Below are positions 1 to 5,812 of a stretch of 6,589 nucleotides of DNA, one piece after another. A program made the translations under genes and the position numbers. Each line of letters starts with the position of its first letter. The stretch's first letter is position 1. The notes beneath the pieces were generated by a model. That model saw nothing but the letters and a program-made list of their open reading frames with translations, did not search any database and was not told the DNA's origin. Origin of the DNA: Candidatus Peribacteraceae bacterium (GTDB lineage Bacteria; Patescibacteriota; Gracilibacteria; Peribacterales; Peribacteraceae); the NCBI GenBank assembly GCA_028717505.1, contig JAQUNQ010000058.1, positions 1 through 6,589 of the forward strand, read 5' to 3'.

Positions 1-53
1 AAAAAAGGTTTACTTTTAGCACCCATGCGAGTTAGTCTAATTTTTACAGCCAT
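1..53 (-). CDS. rpsP: 30S ribosomal protein S16, N-terminal fragment (runs off window)
   Basis: Read on the minus strand from the ATG at 53, the first 17 codons give MAVKIRLTRMGAKSKPF, the conserved N-terminus of ribosomal protein S16, a small-subunit protein that binds 16S rRNA. The rest lies beyond the window edge. A perfect AAGGAGGT (68-75) precedes the start, with a rather long spacer of 14 bases. The codons (GTA AAA ATT AGA CTA ACT) are AT-rich, quite unlike every other gene here, which prefer C or G at the third position. The usual neighbours of rpsP (ffh, rimM, trmD, rplS) are absent; instead a peptidase frame points away from it only 20 bases off. The family call is firm for so short a piece. 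Membership of the same genome as the rest is doubtful. Confidence 0.85.
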   Translation of the reverse strand, partial: MAVKIRLTRMGAKSKPF

Positions 54-67
54 CGATTTTAAATAAT

Positions 68-75
68 ACCTCCTT
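68..75 (-). promoter_or_regulatory. Shine-Dalgarno site of rpsP
   Basis: On the minus strand this reads AAGGAGGT, a full complement to the 16S rRNA tail, 14 bases before the rpsP ATG. It is much stronger than any other ribosome-binding site in the window. It overlaps the apparent TTG start (74) of the divergent peptidase frame, so the two genes would share start-region bases, an arrangement that is hard to accept as natural. Confidence 0.7.
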
Positions 76-628
76 GAAATTGTATCGGCAGGTGGAACGG
101 GAGCGCCGGAAGCACGTCATCGACCCCTTCCACGCCCTCTTCGGGGGAGAGCCTGGCACGCAAGTGACACTCGCGAGCGGAAGAACGTACATCTTCACCC
201 TCTCCGCGGGGAGCGAGACGCGCGCTATTCGCACGAAGGAGGGATGGCACATCACCGTGGGACCGCACACAAAGCGAACGGGCATCCACCGCCTCCTCTG
301 GAAAGCGCTCTCCGCCCTCGAGGAGGAGGAAGTGACCTCCCTCGTTCACCGCATCAATGCCCAGACGTTCCGTGTTCCCATCACCCACGTGCGCCTGCGA
401 TTCGCCTCCTCCCAATGGGGCAGCTGCACGCGCCGCGGCACCATCCATCTCAATGCAGCCCTCCTCTTCGTGCCGCCTGCGGTGCTCCACTACATCATCG
501 TGCACGAGCTTGCGCACCGCAGGGAGGCCAATCACTCGCCCGCCTACTGGAAGCTCGTCGCTTGGGCGATGCCCTCCTTCAGGGAAGCCCGACGCCTGCT
601 TGCCGGAGAGCGCCTGCCCGCACTCTAG
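74..628 (+). CDS. YgjP/SprT-like zinc metallopeptidase (DUF45, M48 type), probably N-terminally truncated
   Basis: This 184-codon frame carries the zincin signature HELAH at residues 144-148 (zinc ligands H144 and H148, catalytic E145), followed by NHSPAYW at 153-159, whose H154 is the expected third ligand. QWGSC at 114-118 precedes it, the family's usual 'R/QWGSC' block, so this is a YgjP-type (DUF45) predicted metallopeptidase, probably cytoplasmic; no signal peptide is seen. Family members normally begin with a beta-rich segment of roughly 50-60 residues (an 'RSKRAKRL' type motif) before the helix and 'GRxYxL' strand; here GRTYIF is already at 36-41, so that segment is absent. The TTG start has no ribosome-binding site, and the first four codons are AT-rich and belong compositionally with the rpsP piece. 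I read the true start as lost at a sequence junction near 80-86. Family call is solid; start is not. Stop is TAG. Confidence 0.85.
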   Translation: MKLYRQVERERRKHVIDPFHALFGGEPGTQVTLASGRTYIFTLSAGSETRAIRTKEGWHITVGPHTKRTGIHRLLWKALSALEEEEVTSLVHRINAQTFRVPITHVRLRFASSQWGSCTRRGTIHLNAALLFVPPAVLHYIIVHELAHRREANHSPAYWKLVAWAMPSFREARRLLAGERLPAL

Positions 629-683
629 ATGGCAATGAAGGACATTCTCCATTACACTCTCTTCACCTCCCCTCCCTCTCCCT

Positions 684-821
684 ATGCACTGGTGGCCCGG
701 CGATGACGGCAACGATGACGATCAGCCTGCAAAGCAGGAGCGCGACGACAAGGATCTCGGCGACGAGATCGGCACGCGCGTGGGCGAAGGACACGATGAA
801 GTGGAGGATGAGACGCGGTGA
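684..821 (+). CDS. possible small highly acidic protein, 45 aa
   Basis: An ATG frame of 45 codons ending in TGA lies between the YgjP-like gene and the convergent maf stop. The product starts MHWWPGDDGNDDDQPAKQ and ends EVEDETR. Aspartate and glutamate make up about a third of it, with no hydrophobic segment and no cysteine, so it should be soluble, probably disordered, and strongly negatively charged. Third codon positions are mostly C or G, like the neighbouring genes, which favours real coding. Against it: the start is preceded by a pyrimidine tract (about 661-683) with no ribosome-binding site, and I recognise no family. It ends 20 bases from the maf stop and starts 55 bases after the peptidase stop, so co-transcription with the peptidase is possible. 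Function unknown. Confidence 0.4.
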   Translation: MHWWPGDDGNDDDQPAKQERDDKDLGDEIGTRVGEGHDEVEDETR

Positions 822-841
822 TGCCCCTCGATATTTCGTTT

Positions 842-1435
842 TCAGGAAACCCCATTGAAGACGTCCCATCCCGCCTTTTTCAATAACTGTCCGAGGAGGA
901 AGAGCGGGAGCCCCACCACACTCGACCAATCGCCCTCGATACGCTCGATCATGAGCTGGCCGGGCCCGTCGATCTGGAAGGCACCTGAGCGCCCCTGCCA
1001 GAGCTTCGTGTTGATCCACCAGGCAATCTCCTCTTCTGTGAGTCGCTTGAATGTGACCGAGGAAGTGGACATGCCTTCATGCGGCTCCCCTTCGGGTGTG
1101 AGCACGCAGAGACCGGAATGAACGAGGGAGGTCTTGCCGCTCTGCAGCATGATCATCCGATGCGCCCCCTCCTCATCGAGTGGCTTCTCGAGGAGCGTGC
1201 CGTCGGAGGCCACGACGAGCGTGTCGCAGCCGATGACCCACGCCTCCGGATGGGCGGAGTGTGCATGCTCCGCCTTCAGACGCGCGAAGAATTGTGCCCG
1301 CTCGACGGGATCATGGTGTGTCACGTCACTCTCATCCTCCACGCCCGTCACGAAGACATCGAACGGCACCCCCAACCCCTTCAGGAGCATGCAACGCTGA
1401 GGGCTTGCCGATGCGAGAATCAACTTATGCTGCAT
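842..1435 (-). CDS. maf: Maf-family nucleoside triphosphate pyrophosphatase
   Basis: A 197-residue protein of normal Maf length. Maf proteins are cytoplasmic metal-dependent pyrophosphatases that hydrolyse non-canonical or excess NTPs to the NMP and pyrophosphate. Visible family blocks: LILASASPQR at 5-14 (phosphate-binding loop), the GCDTLV strand at 69-74 with the key acidic D71, EKP at 83-85, HSGLCVL at 106-112 (where TG is more usual), GAFQIDG at 151-157 and EGDWSSVVGLPL at 167-178. I cannot separate the dTTP/UTP type from the m7GTP (YceF) type. The ATG at 1435 is supported by TAGGA on the minus strand at about 1442-1446, 6-7 bases upstream, one of only two acceptable ribosome-binding sites in the GC-rich part. 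It follows the exported cysteine protein gene by 54 bases in the same direction with no clear terminator between, so the two may be co-transcribed. Stop is TGA. Confidence 0.93.
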   Translation of the reverse strand: MQHKLILASASPQRCMLLKGLGVPFDVFVTGVEDESDVTHHDPVERAQFFARLKAEHAHSAHPEAWVIGCDTLVVASDGTLLEKPLDEEGAHRMIMLQSGKTSLVHSGLCVLTPEGEPHEGMSTSSVTFKRLTEEEIAWWINTKLWQGRSGAFQIDGPGQLMIERIEGDWSSVVGLPLFLLGQLLKKAGWDVFNGVS

Positions 1436-1489
1436 GCGGATATCCTACCGACATTCCGCGCCGGTTCCACATTTTTCCCCCGGTCCCTT

Positions 1490-2179
1490 TTACCGTGCAC
1501 TGGGCTTCACCGCCTCTTCCATCATCTGCAGACGCAGCTTGATGGAAGGTTGCGGAGAGGCCTTCTTCGCCTGGATCGCCTGAATATCGTTCGTGAACCC
1601 GATGGGAGCGGACTTGAGATTCTCCTCCCCGACGATCTCTCGGCACAGGAGCAGGATCGTGGAGGGGAGTTTCTTGGAGCACGAGCCCGTCAGGGTCGCA
1701 TTGTGGAGCGTGCGTCGCTCGAACGGCGTGAGGTCACTCGCACTGAGTCCGGAGGCGGCACTGTGGACCGTACTCTCCTCCACCGTCGCGCCGGTCCCAT
1801 CGATACTCTCCCCATTCAGGAGCTTCTGCTTGAGGAGCTGGATGCGCGTGACATCGTTCACATTCGGGCACCCGGTGTCTTCGCGAAGCCCCCGACGCTT
1901 CAGACACTCATTGGCGACGACCCAATAGGCTTTGCAGGTGGGATCCGTCGCGGAGCTCGCAGTCACCCTCCCCTGACAGAGCTCATTGAGCCGCGTGATC
2001 GTGCGAGTATTCGCCCGCACGGTCGCCTTGTTCTCCTCCGCAAGGGAACGAAGTGCTTCATTGTAGAAACCGCCACCCACATTCGCGCTCATGATTGCCT
2101 GCGTGGAGAGCGGGGCAGCAATGACCGTCGCCAGGATGGCGAGGATCGCAGAAGACGTCGAGACCTTGCGGTGCAACAT
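1490..2179 (-). CDS. exported protein of unknown function with six cysteines
   Basis: I do not recognise a family. The 229-residue product opens with a textbook Sec signal peptide: basic n-region (HRK at 3-5), hydrophobic core about 11-22 (AILAILATVIAA) and a likely cleavage after TQA at 28. There is no lipobox and no further membrane span, so the mature chain of about 200 residues should be released or held at the cell surface. It is mostly polar and probably helical, with six cysteines at 68, 82, 92, 104, 167 and 179; the even number and exported location suit three disulfides (inference). The first four are clustered at spacings of 14, 10 and 12. The ATG at 2179 lies about 18 bases below a predicted transcription start, and no ribosome-binding site is visible. 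Flanked by trpS upstream and maf downstream, both on the same strand; they give no functional clue. Stop is TAA. Confidence 0.75.
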   Translation of the reverse strand: MLHRKVSTSSAILAILATVIAAPLSTQAIMSANVGGGFYNEALRSLAEENKATVRANTRTITRLNELCQGRVTASSATDPTCKAYWVVANECLKRRGLREDTGCPNVNDVTRIQLLKQKLLNGESIDGTGATVEESTVHSAASGLSASDLTPFERRTLHNATLTGSCSKKLPSTILLLCREIVGEENLKSAPIGFTNDIQAIQAKKASPQPSIKLRLQMMEEAVKPSAR

Positions 2180-2203
2180 GTGGATGTTTGGGGATCTACT
2201 ACT

Positions 2204-2232
2204 ATTGTACCAAATTTTGAGCTTTAGAGCAA
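2204..2232 (-). promoter_or_regulatory. predicted sigma70-type promoter for the exported cysteine protein
   Basis: On the minus strand the -10 element is TACAAT (2204-2209) and the -35 element is TTGCTC (2227-2232), separated by exactly 17 bases. The -10 matches the consensus at five of six positions and the -35 at three of six. The -35 lies over the last codons and stop of trpS (stop 2224-2226). The expected start near 2197 leaves a leader of only about 18 bases with no Shine-Dalgarno site. It would let this gene, and perhaps maf after it, be expressed apart from trpS. Confidence 0.45.
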
Positions 2233-3213
2233 TCCCACAGCTTTCCGCACCCGCTGCATCGTTTTCGCTGCAAGCTCGTGAGCACGTTCATTGCCGTGGC
2301 GCAGGACCTCCGCCGCATCCGCCGCACGAAGGGAGGAGCGATGCGCGCGCATTGCGCCGAAGAAACCCATGTAGGCGGCGAGGAGTCGCTTCTTCGCCTC
2401 GGCATAGGAGAGGCCCTTGCGATACTCCCCTGAGAGCGCCTCCGCCTCCCCCTTGCTGCGAAAGAGCCGGTGAAGCTGGAACACCGGGCACGTATCAGGG
2501 TCCTTGGGATCTTTCGCCCCACGGGAATCCGTCTGAATCCCCATGATCGCTTTCGTCACTGCCTTCTCATCGCCGAAGAGCGGGATGACGTTGCCGTAGC
2601 TCTTGCTCATCTTGCGGCCGTCCGTGCCGGGGACCACCGCGACCTCCGCGCGAATCTGCGGCTCGGGGACTTTCAATGTTTCCCCGAAGGCATTATTGAA
2701 CTTGAGAGCGAGATCGCGGGCGATCTCCACGTGCTGCTTCTGATCCCTCCCGACGGGGACGGTATCCACGTCGTAGAGGAGGATGTCCGCCGCCATGAGC
2801 ACCGGGTACGTGAAGAGGCCGGCCGTGGCGGCAATTCCCTGCTGCACCTTGTCCTTGTAGCTCACCGCCCGCTCGAGGAGCCCCATCGGCGTGATCGTGG
2901 AGAGAATCCAGAGGAGCTCGGTGTGCTCGGGAATCTTCGACTGCTCGAAGAGGAGCGCCTTCGCAGGATCGAAGCCGCAGGCGAGGTAGTCGAGGATGAT
3001 GTCCGCGCGGGCCTGCCGGAGCGCAGCGGCGTCGTGCACCGTGGTGAGCGCGTGGAGATCGGCGATGAAGAAGAGACTCTGCTCCGCCTTCCCCATCCAC
3101 TCCAGATTCGGGCGGATGGACCCGAAGTAATTCCCGAGGTGAAGCTGGCCGGAGGGCTGGATACCGGAGAGCACGCGGAGCCTCGGCGAAGCCGGTGGCG
3201 AAGACGGGCACAT
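2224..3213 (-). CDS. trpS: tryptophanyl-tRNA synthetase
   Basis: Class I aminoacyl-tRNA synthetase that charges tRNA-Trp with tryptophan using ATP, in the cytoplasm. The 329-residue length is normal for bacterial TrpRS. Signatures in order: RVLSGIQPSGQLHLGNYFG at 13-31, containing the HIGH-type motif HLGN (25-28); ADLHALT at 51-57; the substrate-pocket segment VPVGRDQKQHVEIARDLA at 152-169; and GRKMSKSYGN at 199-208 with KMSKS at 201-205. All catalytic motifs are intact. I chose the ATG at 3213; a frame extends upstream to 3270 but its residues are not family-like. A GTG at 3174 with GAGG six bases ahead would also give a plausible start just before the LSGIQPSG block. The gene lies 69 bases after rluA on the same strand, across an A-rich spacer. 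Stop is TAA. Confidence 0.97.
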   Translation of the reverse strand: MCPSSPPASPRLRVLSGIQPSGQLHLGNYFGSIRPNLEWMGKAEQSLFFIADLHALTTVHDAAALRQARADIILDYLACGFDPAKALLFEQSKIPEHTELLWILSTITPMGLLERAVSYKDKVQQGIAATAGLFTYPVLMAADILLYDVDTVPVGRDQKQHVEIARDLALKFNNAFGETLKVPEPQIRAEVAVVPGTDGRKMSKSYGNVIPLFGDEKAVTKAIMGIQTDSRGAKDPKDPDTCPVFQLHRLFRSKGEAEALSGEYRKGLSYAEAKKRLLAAYMGFFGAMRAHRSSLRAADAAEVLRHGNERAHELAAKTMQRVRKAVGLL

Positions 3214-3222
3214 ACAACGCGA

Positions 3223-3250
3223 ATGATAAATGGAAAATGGAAAATAGAAA
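3223..3250 (-). promoter_or_regulatory. weak possible promoter for trpS, leaderless if real
   Basis: In the AT-rich gap before trpS the minus strand reads TATCAT (3223-3228), five of six to a -10 element, with TTTCTA (3245-3250) 16 bases upstream as a poor -35. Transcription from it would start only a few bases before the trpS ATG at 3213, giving a nearly leaderless mRNA, which would agree with the missing ribosome-binding site. The -35 is weak and trpS could equally be read through from rluA. Confidence 0.25.
3231..3250. repeat. short A-rich tandem repeat in the rluA-trpS gap
   Basis: The plus strand has two exact copies of TGGAAAA (3231-3237 and 3238-3244) followed by a degenerate third, TAGAAA (3245-3250). 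It is part of a 30-base AT-rich island in otherwise 60% GC sequence and overlaps the weak trpS promoter candidate. It may be a simple slippage repeat or part of an upstream AT-rich promoter region. Confidence 0.5.
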
Positions 3251-3282
3251 GCCCCCGAAGCACAATTCAATGATCTCCGCCC

Positions 3283-3939
3283 TTATGAAAGGGAGCGCAA
3301 GCGCTGCAGGAGGTCTTCAAATGCCCTCGGCATCGGCGCCTCGATGTGCAGGGACTCCCCCGTGACCGGATGCGGACAGTCTACGGAGAAGGCGTGGAGG
3401 AAGAAGCGGCGGAGATGGAACTCCTGTGTAAAGACGCCATTGAACCTCTTGTGCCCATAGACGTGATCGAGGACAAGGGGATGCCCGATCGCGGCGAAGT
3501 GGCGCCGGATCTGGTGGTGGCGCCCCGTCTCGATCTCCGCTTCGAGGAACGTGGAATTCGCGAAGCGGTCGAGGATACGGTAGTGGGTCACTGCCTCCAC
3601 CTTCCCCCCCTCGCGCGCGGGGAGCGGGATGCGGATGGTCCCGTGCGTGCGCTCGATGCGCCCCATGACGAGCGTGCGGTAGATCTTCTTCCAGCCACGG
3701 AACTTCGTCGCCATCACCTGCGCGAAGGCCGCCCGCGTCCGCGCGAAGACCACCACCCCTGACGTCTCGAAATCGAGCCGGTGGAGGGGCCACAAGCCCG
3801 GATAGCTCTGCTTCAGGAAATCGAGGAGCGGGAGCTTCTCCCCCTCCCCCTTCCCGCGCACCACGAGCTCGCCCGAGAGCTTGTTCACAGCAAGGAGCGA
3901 GGCATCGCAGAAGAGGATGCGTTCAGCGGCAGGCGGCAT
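3283..3939 (-). CDS. RluA-family 23S rRNA/tRNA pseudouridine synthase
   Basis: Isomerises uridine to pseudouridine in structured RNA; the target site cannot be told from sequence. Counted from the ATG at 3939 (218 residues), the family blocks are ILFCDASLLAVNKLSG at 8-23 (usually 'VNKPSG'; here Leu replaces Pro), the catalytic motif HRLDFETSG at 53-61 with the nucleophile Asp D56, KIYRTLVMG at 85-93, and the RNA-binding core ETGRHHQIRRHFAAIGHPL at 137-155. There is no N-terminal S4 domain, so it resembles the short RluA/TruC type rather than RluC or RluD. An in-frame GTG at 3954 would add five residues; neither start has a ribosome-binding site. It begins 39 bases after the glycoside hydrolase stop on the same strand with no terminator between, so co-transcription is likely. 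Stop is TAA. Confidence 0.93.
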   Translation of the reverse strand: MPPAAERILFCDASLLAVNKLSGELVVRGKGEGEKLPLLDFLKQSYPGLWPLHRLDFETSGVVVFARTRAAFAQVMATKFRGWKKIYRTLVMGRIERTHGTIRIPLPAREGGKVEAVTHYRILDRFANSTFLEAEIETGRHHQIRRHFAAIGHPLVLDHVYGHKRFNGVFTQEFHLRRFFLHAFSVDCPHPVTGESLHIEAPMPRAFEDLLQRLRSLS

Positions 3940-3978
3940 GGGAAGAGTGTACACGCGGAGCGCGCCGATCTCACGGGA

Positions 3979-5589
3979 CTAGAGGCCGCAATGCGCCGGC
4001 CGCTGCACTGTCGGGAGCGCGGCGTAGACCAATCCATACTCGTTGGAAGCGTTCCACACGGTGAAGCCGCACGCACCGGCATCGAAGACTGCGTCGATCT
4101 CATCGCGGATATTCTTCGCCGTGATGCCGTACCCCTGAATCCACGGACAAAGCTTCCAGGCATCGGCCCCGAGGAGATCGCGATAGCCCGTGAGCGTGCG
4201 GTACACGAGGTAGTACATGCGGCTCCGCGGATGCTTGGCGGGATTATAGTAGGCCCCCTCCGCGAACGTGGCCGGGTACGCCATCGGCGAGATGACATCC
4301 ACGTAGGGCGCGAAGCGCACGATGTCCTGCCCGGTCGGCTCGAGGTTCGTGGGGAAGTCCCATCCGAGAATCGCGTAGGTGCTGATGCCGAGCTTCGTCT
4401 TGCTGCCCGCACGATCGATCGTCTCGCGCGCCATGCGGATGAACTGCTCAAGGTGATCTGCTTTCTCCGCGCCGGAGAGCCCGATCCCCGACTGGGCGTA
4501 CTCCGTGGGATAGCGGATGTAGTCGAGGTTCACCTCGTCGATGCCCGACGTGACGAGCGTCTCGAGGACCTGCTGGTTGTAGGTGAGCACCGTCGGATGG
4601 GCGGCATCCACCCACACGCCCCCCACGCTCCGTCCGGTCTTCGGATGGCGGATCTGCGCTTCGGGCACGCGCTGCGCGAGGGGGTAATCCTTCACGGCAA
4701 TGAAGCGCCCGATGGTGTAGATCCCGCGTTCCTTCGCCAGCCGCAGCACCTCCGGCAGATCATAGTCTTTCGTGACGAGCCCGAACTCCTGCGCGAGGGG
4801 CGCGGGGGAATCGAAGAACACGGCAGAACCCTTCACATTGAAGATGAGCGCCGCCCCCGTGACGGTGGAAAGGCGGTCGAGCGTCGAGACGAGGAAGTCG
4901 CGGCGACGGACGCTCCCCTCTGTGAAGTACACGCCGATCTGATGCGGGAGGAGCGTGATGGAAGTGCTCGAACTCGAAGACGATAAAACAGGAGCGGGAG
5001 GTTCCTGCACCGGGACCCGCCGCCTCCGCGAGGAGAGCGAGGCTTCGCTGGAGCCGGAACCGGAGAGGACCGTGGCACCCGTATCCGCCCGTGGTTCCAC
5101 CGTGGAGCCGGATGACGTCTCTTCCGCCGGAAGAGTCGTGCCAGAAGAAACGACGACCCCCAAACCGGCATCAGGAACAGGTGTCACTGCCTCCGGCACA
5201 TCGACGACCGCCCCCGTCTCCGCCACCACGGCCCCCGACGAACCTGCGACGACGCTCCCCGTCAGAACCGAACTCCCGGTCCCCGGTGCCGGCGCTGCAG
5301 CACGGAAAACATCTGGTGAGGGAGTTTCGGCAACTCTGTTGGAGAAATGCTGCCCTTCTGGAGGAACAGCGCGGGACCCTTCGGTACCGGCATTCCCCGG
5401 CGCGAGGAATGCAGCCGACATCCCCATGCCGAAGAGAGCAACAGCAGCGAAGGAATACAGTGTCAACGTTTTCGGACTCCAGGAACGGGGAGGACCCGTG
5501 AGTGCCTCACCGAGAAGCCCCTCGACAGAGGTGTGGGTGGAGCGGCAGAGCTCCTGCACGTTCGCCGCGTGGGCAGGGGGAAGATCCAT
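3979..5589 (-). CDS. membrane-anchored putative glycoside hydrolase (DUF4015 type)
   Basis: A 536-residue protein in three parts. Residues 1-40 form a short N-terminal tail ending in RSWSPK; 41-63 are a hydrophobic span (LYSFAAVALFGMGMSAAFLA core) that should anchor it with the C-terminus outside. Residues about 65-213 are a low-complexity linker rich in Ser, Thr, Gly, Ala, Val and Pro, containing RRRR at 188-191 and six consecutive serines at 203-208. From about 217 to 525 lies the catalytic domain, a predicted TIM barrel of the DUF4015 putative glycoside hydrolase family: ALIFNVKG at 247-254, IYTIGRFIAVKD at 290-301, DEVNLDYIRYP at 351-361 (the family's 'DYIRFP' block, D356 a likely catalytic acid), DVISPMAYPATF at 431-442, PWIQGY at 482-487 and FTVWNASNEY at 509-518. 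Substrate unknown; a cell-surface polysaccharide or peptidoglycan is an inference, helped by the adjacent M23 peptidase. ATG at 5589, no ribosome-binding site, own promoter upstream. Stop is TAG. Confidence 0.88.
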   Translation of the reverse strand: MDLPPAHAANVQELCRSTHTSVEGLLGEALTGPPRSWSPKTLTLYSFAAVALFGMGMSAAFLAPGNAGTEGSRAVPPEGQHFSNRVAETPSPDVFRAAAPAPGTGSSVLTGSVVAGSSGAVVAETGAVVDVPEAVTPVPDAGLGVVVSSGTTLPAEETSSGSTVEPRADTGATVLSGSGSSEASLSSRRRRVPVQEPPAPVLSSSSSSTSITLLPHQIGVYFTEGSVRRRDFLVSTLDRLSTVTGAALIFNVKGSAVFFDSPAPLAQEFGLVTKDYDLPEVLRLAKERGIYTIGRFIAVKDYPLAQRVPEAQIRHPKTGRSVGGVWVDAAHPTVLTYNQQVLETLVTSGIDEVNLDYIRYPTEYAQSGIGLSGAEKADHLEQFIRMARETIDRAGSKTKLGISTYAILGWDFPTNLEPTGQDIVRFAPYVDVISPMAYPATFAEGAYYNPAKHPRSRMYYLVYRTLTGYRDLLGADAWKLCPWIQGYGITAKNIRDEIDAVFDAGACGFTVWNASNEYGLVYAALPTVQRPAHCGL

Positions 5590-5618
5590 GGAAGTTTCGG
5601 ATGTGAATGTTCATGCAT

Positions 5619-5647
5619 ATTTTACAATATTTTTCAAATTTATGCAA
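5619..5647 (-). promoter_or_regulatory. predicted promoter for the glycoside hydrolase gene
   Basis: On the minus strand TAAAAT (5619-5624) is a -10 candidate with five of six consensus bases, and TTGCAT (5642-5647) a -35 candidate with three of six, spaced by 17 bases of AT-rich sequence. Transcription would begin near 5612, giving a leader of about 23 bases before the ATG at 5589, with no Shine-Dalgarno site in it. The AT-rich stretch 5611-5650 stands out sharply from its surroundings, which supports a promoter here. It probably also drives rluA. Confidence 0.45.
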
Positions 5648-5725
5648 ACTCCAGTCGCATCATCCGAAGATCACCACCTCCGACTCTATTACACGCAAGC
5701 AAGCTCCCCATTAAACAATGCGCGA

Positions 5726-5744
5726 AGGCAAGCTCCGCTTGCCT
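5726..5744. repeat. perfect inverted repeat, 8-bp stem with 3-base loop
   Basis: AGGCAAGC-TCC-GCTTGCCT forms a perfect hairpin on either strand in the gap between the M23 gene and the glycoside hydrolase promoter. The left arm shares the 9-base word GCAAGCTCC (5728-5736) with a direct copy at 5699-5707. A U-run does not follow directly on either strand; on the minus strand the following bases are TCGCGCATTGTTTAA. It could stop or process the M23 transcript, or belong to a dispersed short palindromic repeat. Confidence 0.6.
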
Positions 5745-5761
5745 GGAGCGCGACCTTTTAG

Positions 5762-5804
5762 GGAAGGGTGGGTCCGTGGGAGGGACACCGTAGGTGGCCC
5801 TTCC
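5762..5804. repeat. large imperfect stem-loop, 7-bp outer stem
   Basis: GGAAGGG (5762-5768) and CCCTTCC (5798-5804) are perfect inverted repeats enclosing 29 bases. Read on the minus strand, the interior can fold further, for example CACC-TAC-GGTG. It begins nine bases past the M23 stop codon at 5813, so it would lie in the 3' end of that mRNA. No U-tract follows, so it is not a classical intrinsic terminator; a 3' stabilising structure is possible. Confidence 0.45.
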
Positions 5805-5812
5805 ACGTTACT

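Noticed and set aside
59..712. 217-codon minus frame opposite the YgjP-like gene
   Set aside because: The plus frame has an intact HELAH zinc site; this frame has no recognisable motif and crosses the composition junction.
822..845. Search for a bidirectional terminator between the convergent genes
   Set aside because: Only weak 4-bp pairings (GTTT/AAAC) are visible; no stem with a U-tract on either side.
1079..2227. A 382-codon open frame on the plus strand
   Set aside because: It lies opposite maf and the exported protein gene, is rich in Arg, His and Leu as antisense frames of GC-rich genes are, and shows no motifs.
3781..4986. A 401-codon open frame on the plus strand
   Set aside because: Antisense to the glycoside hydrolase and rluA, which have clear family motifs; composition (Arg, Glu, His) is typical of a shadow.
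4955..5761. Ser/Thr/Ala-rich 268-codon plus frame
   Set aside because: It mirrors the low-complexity linker of the hydrolase on the opposite strand and crosses its promoter.
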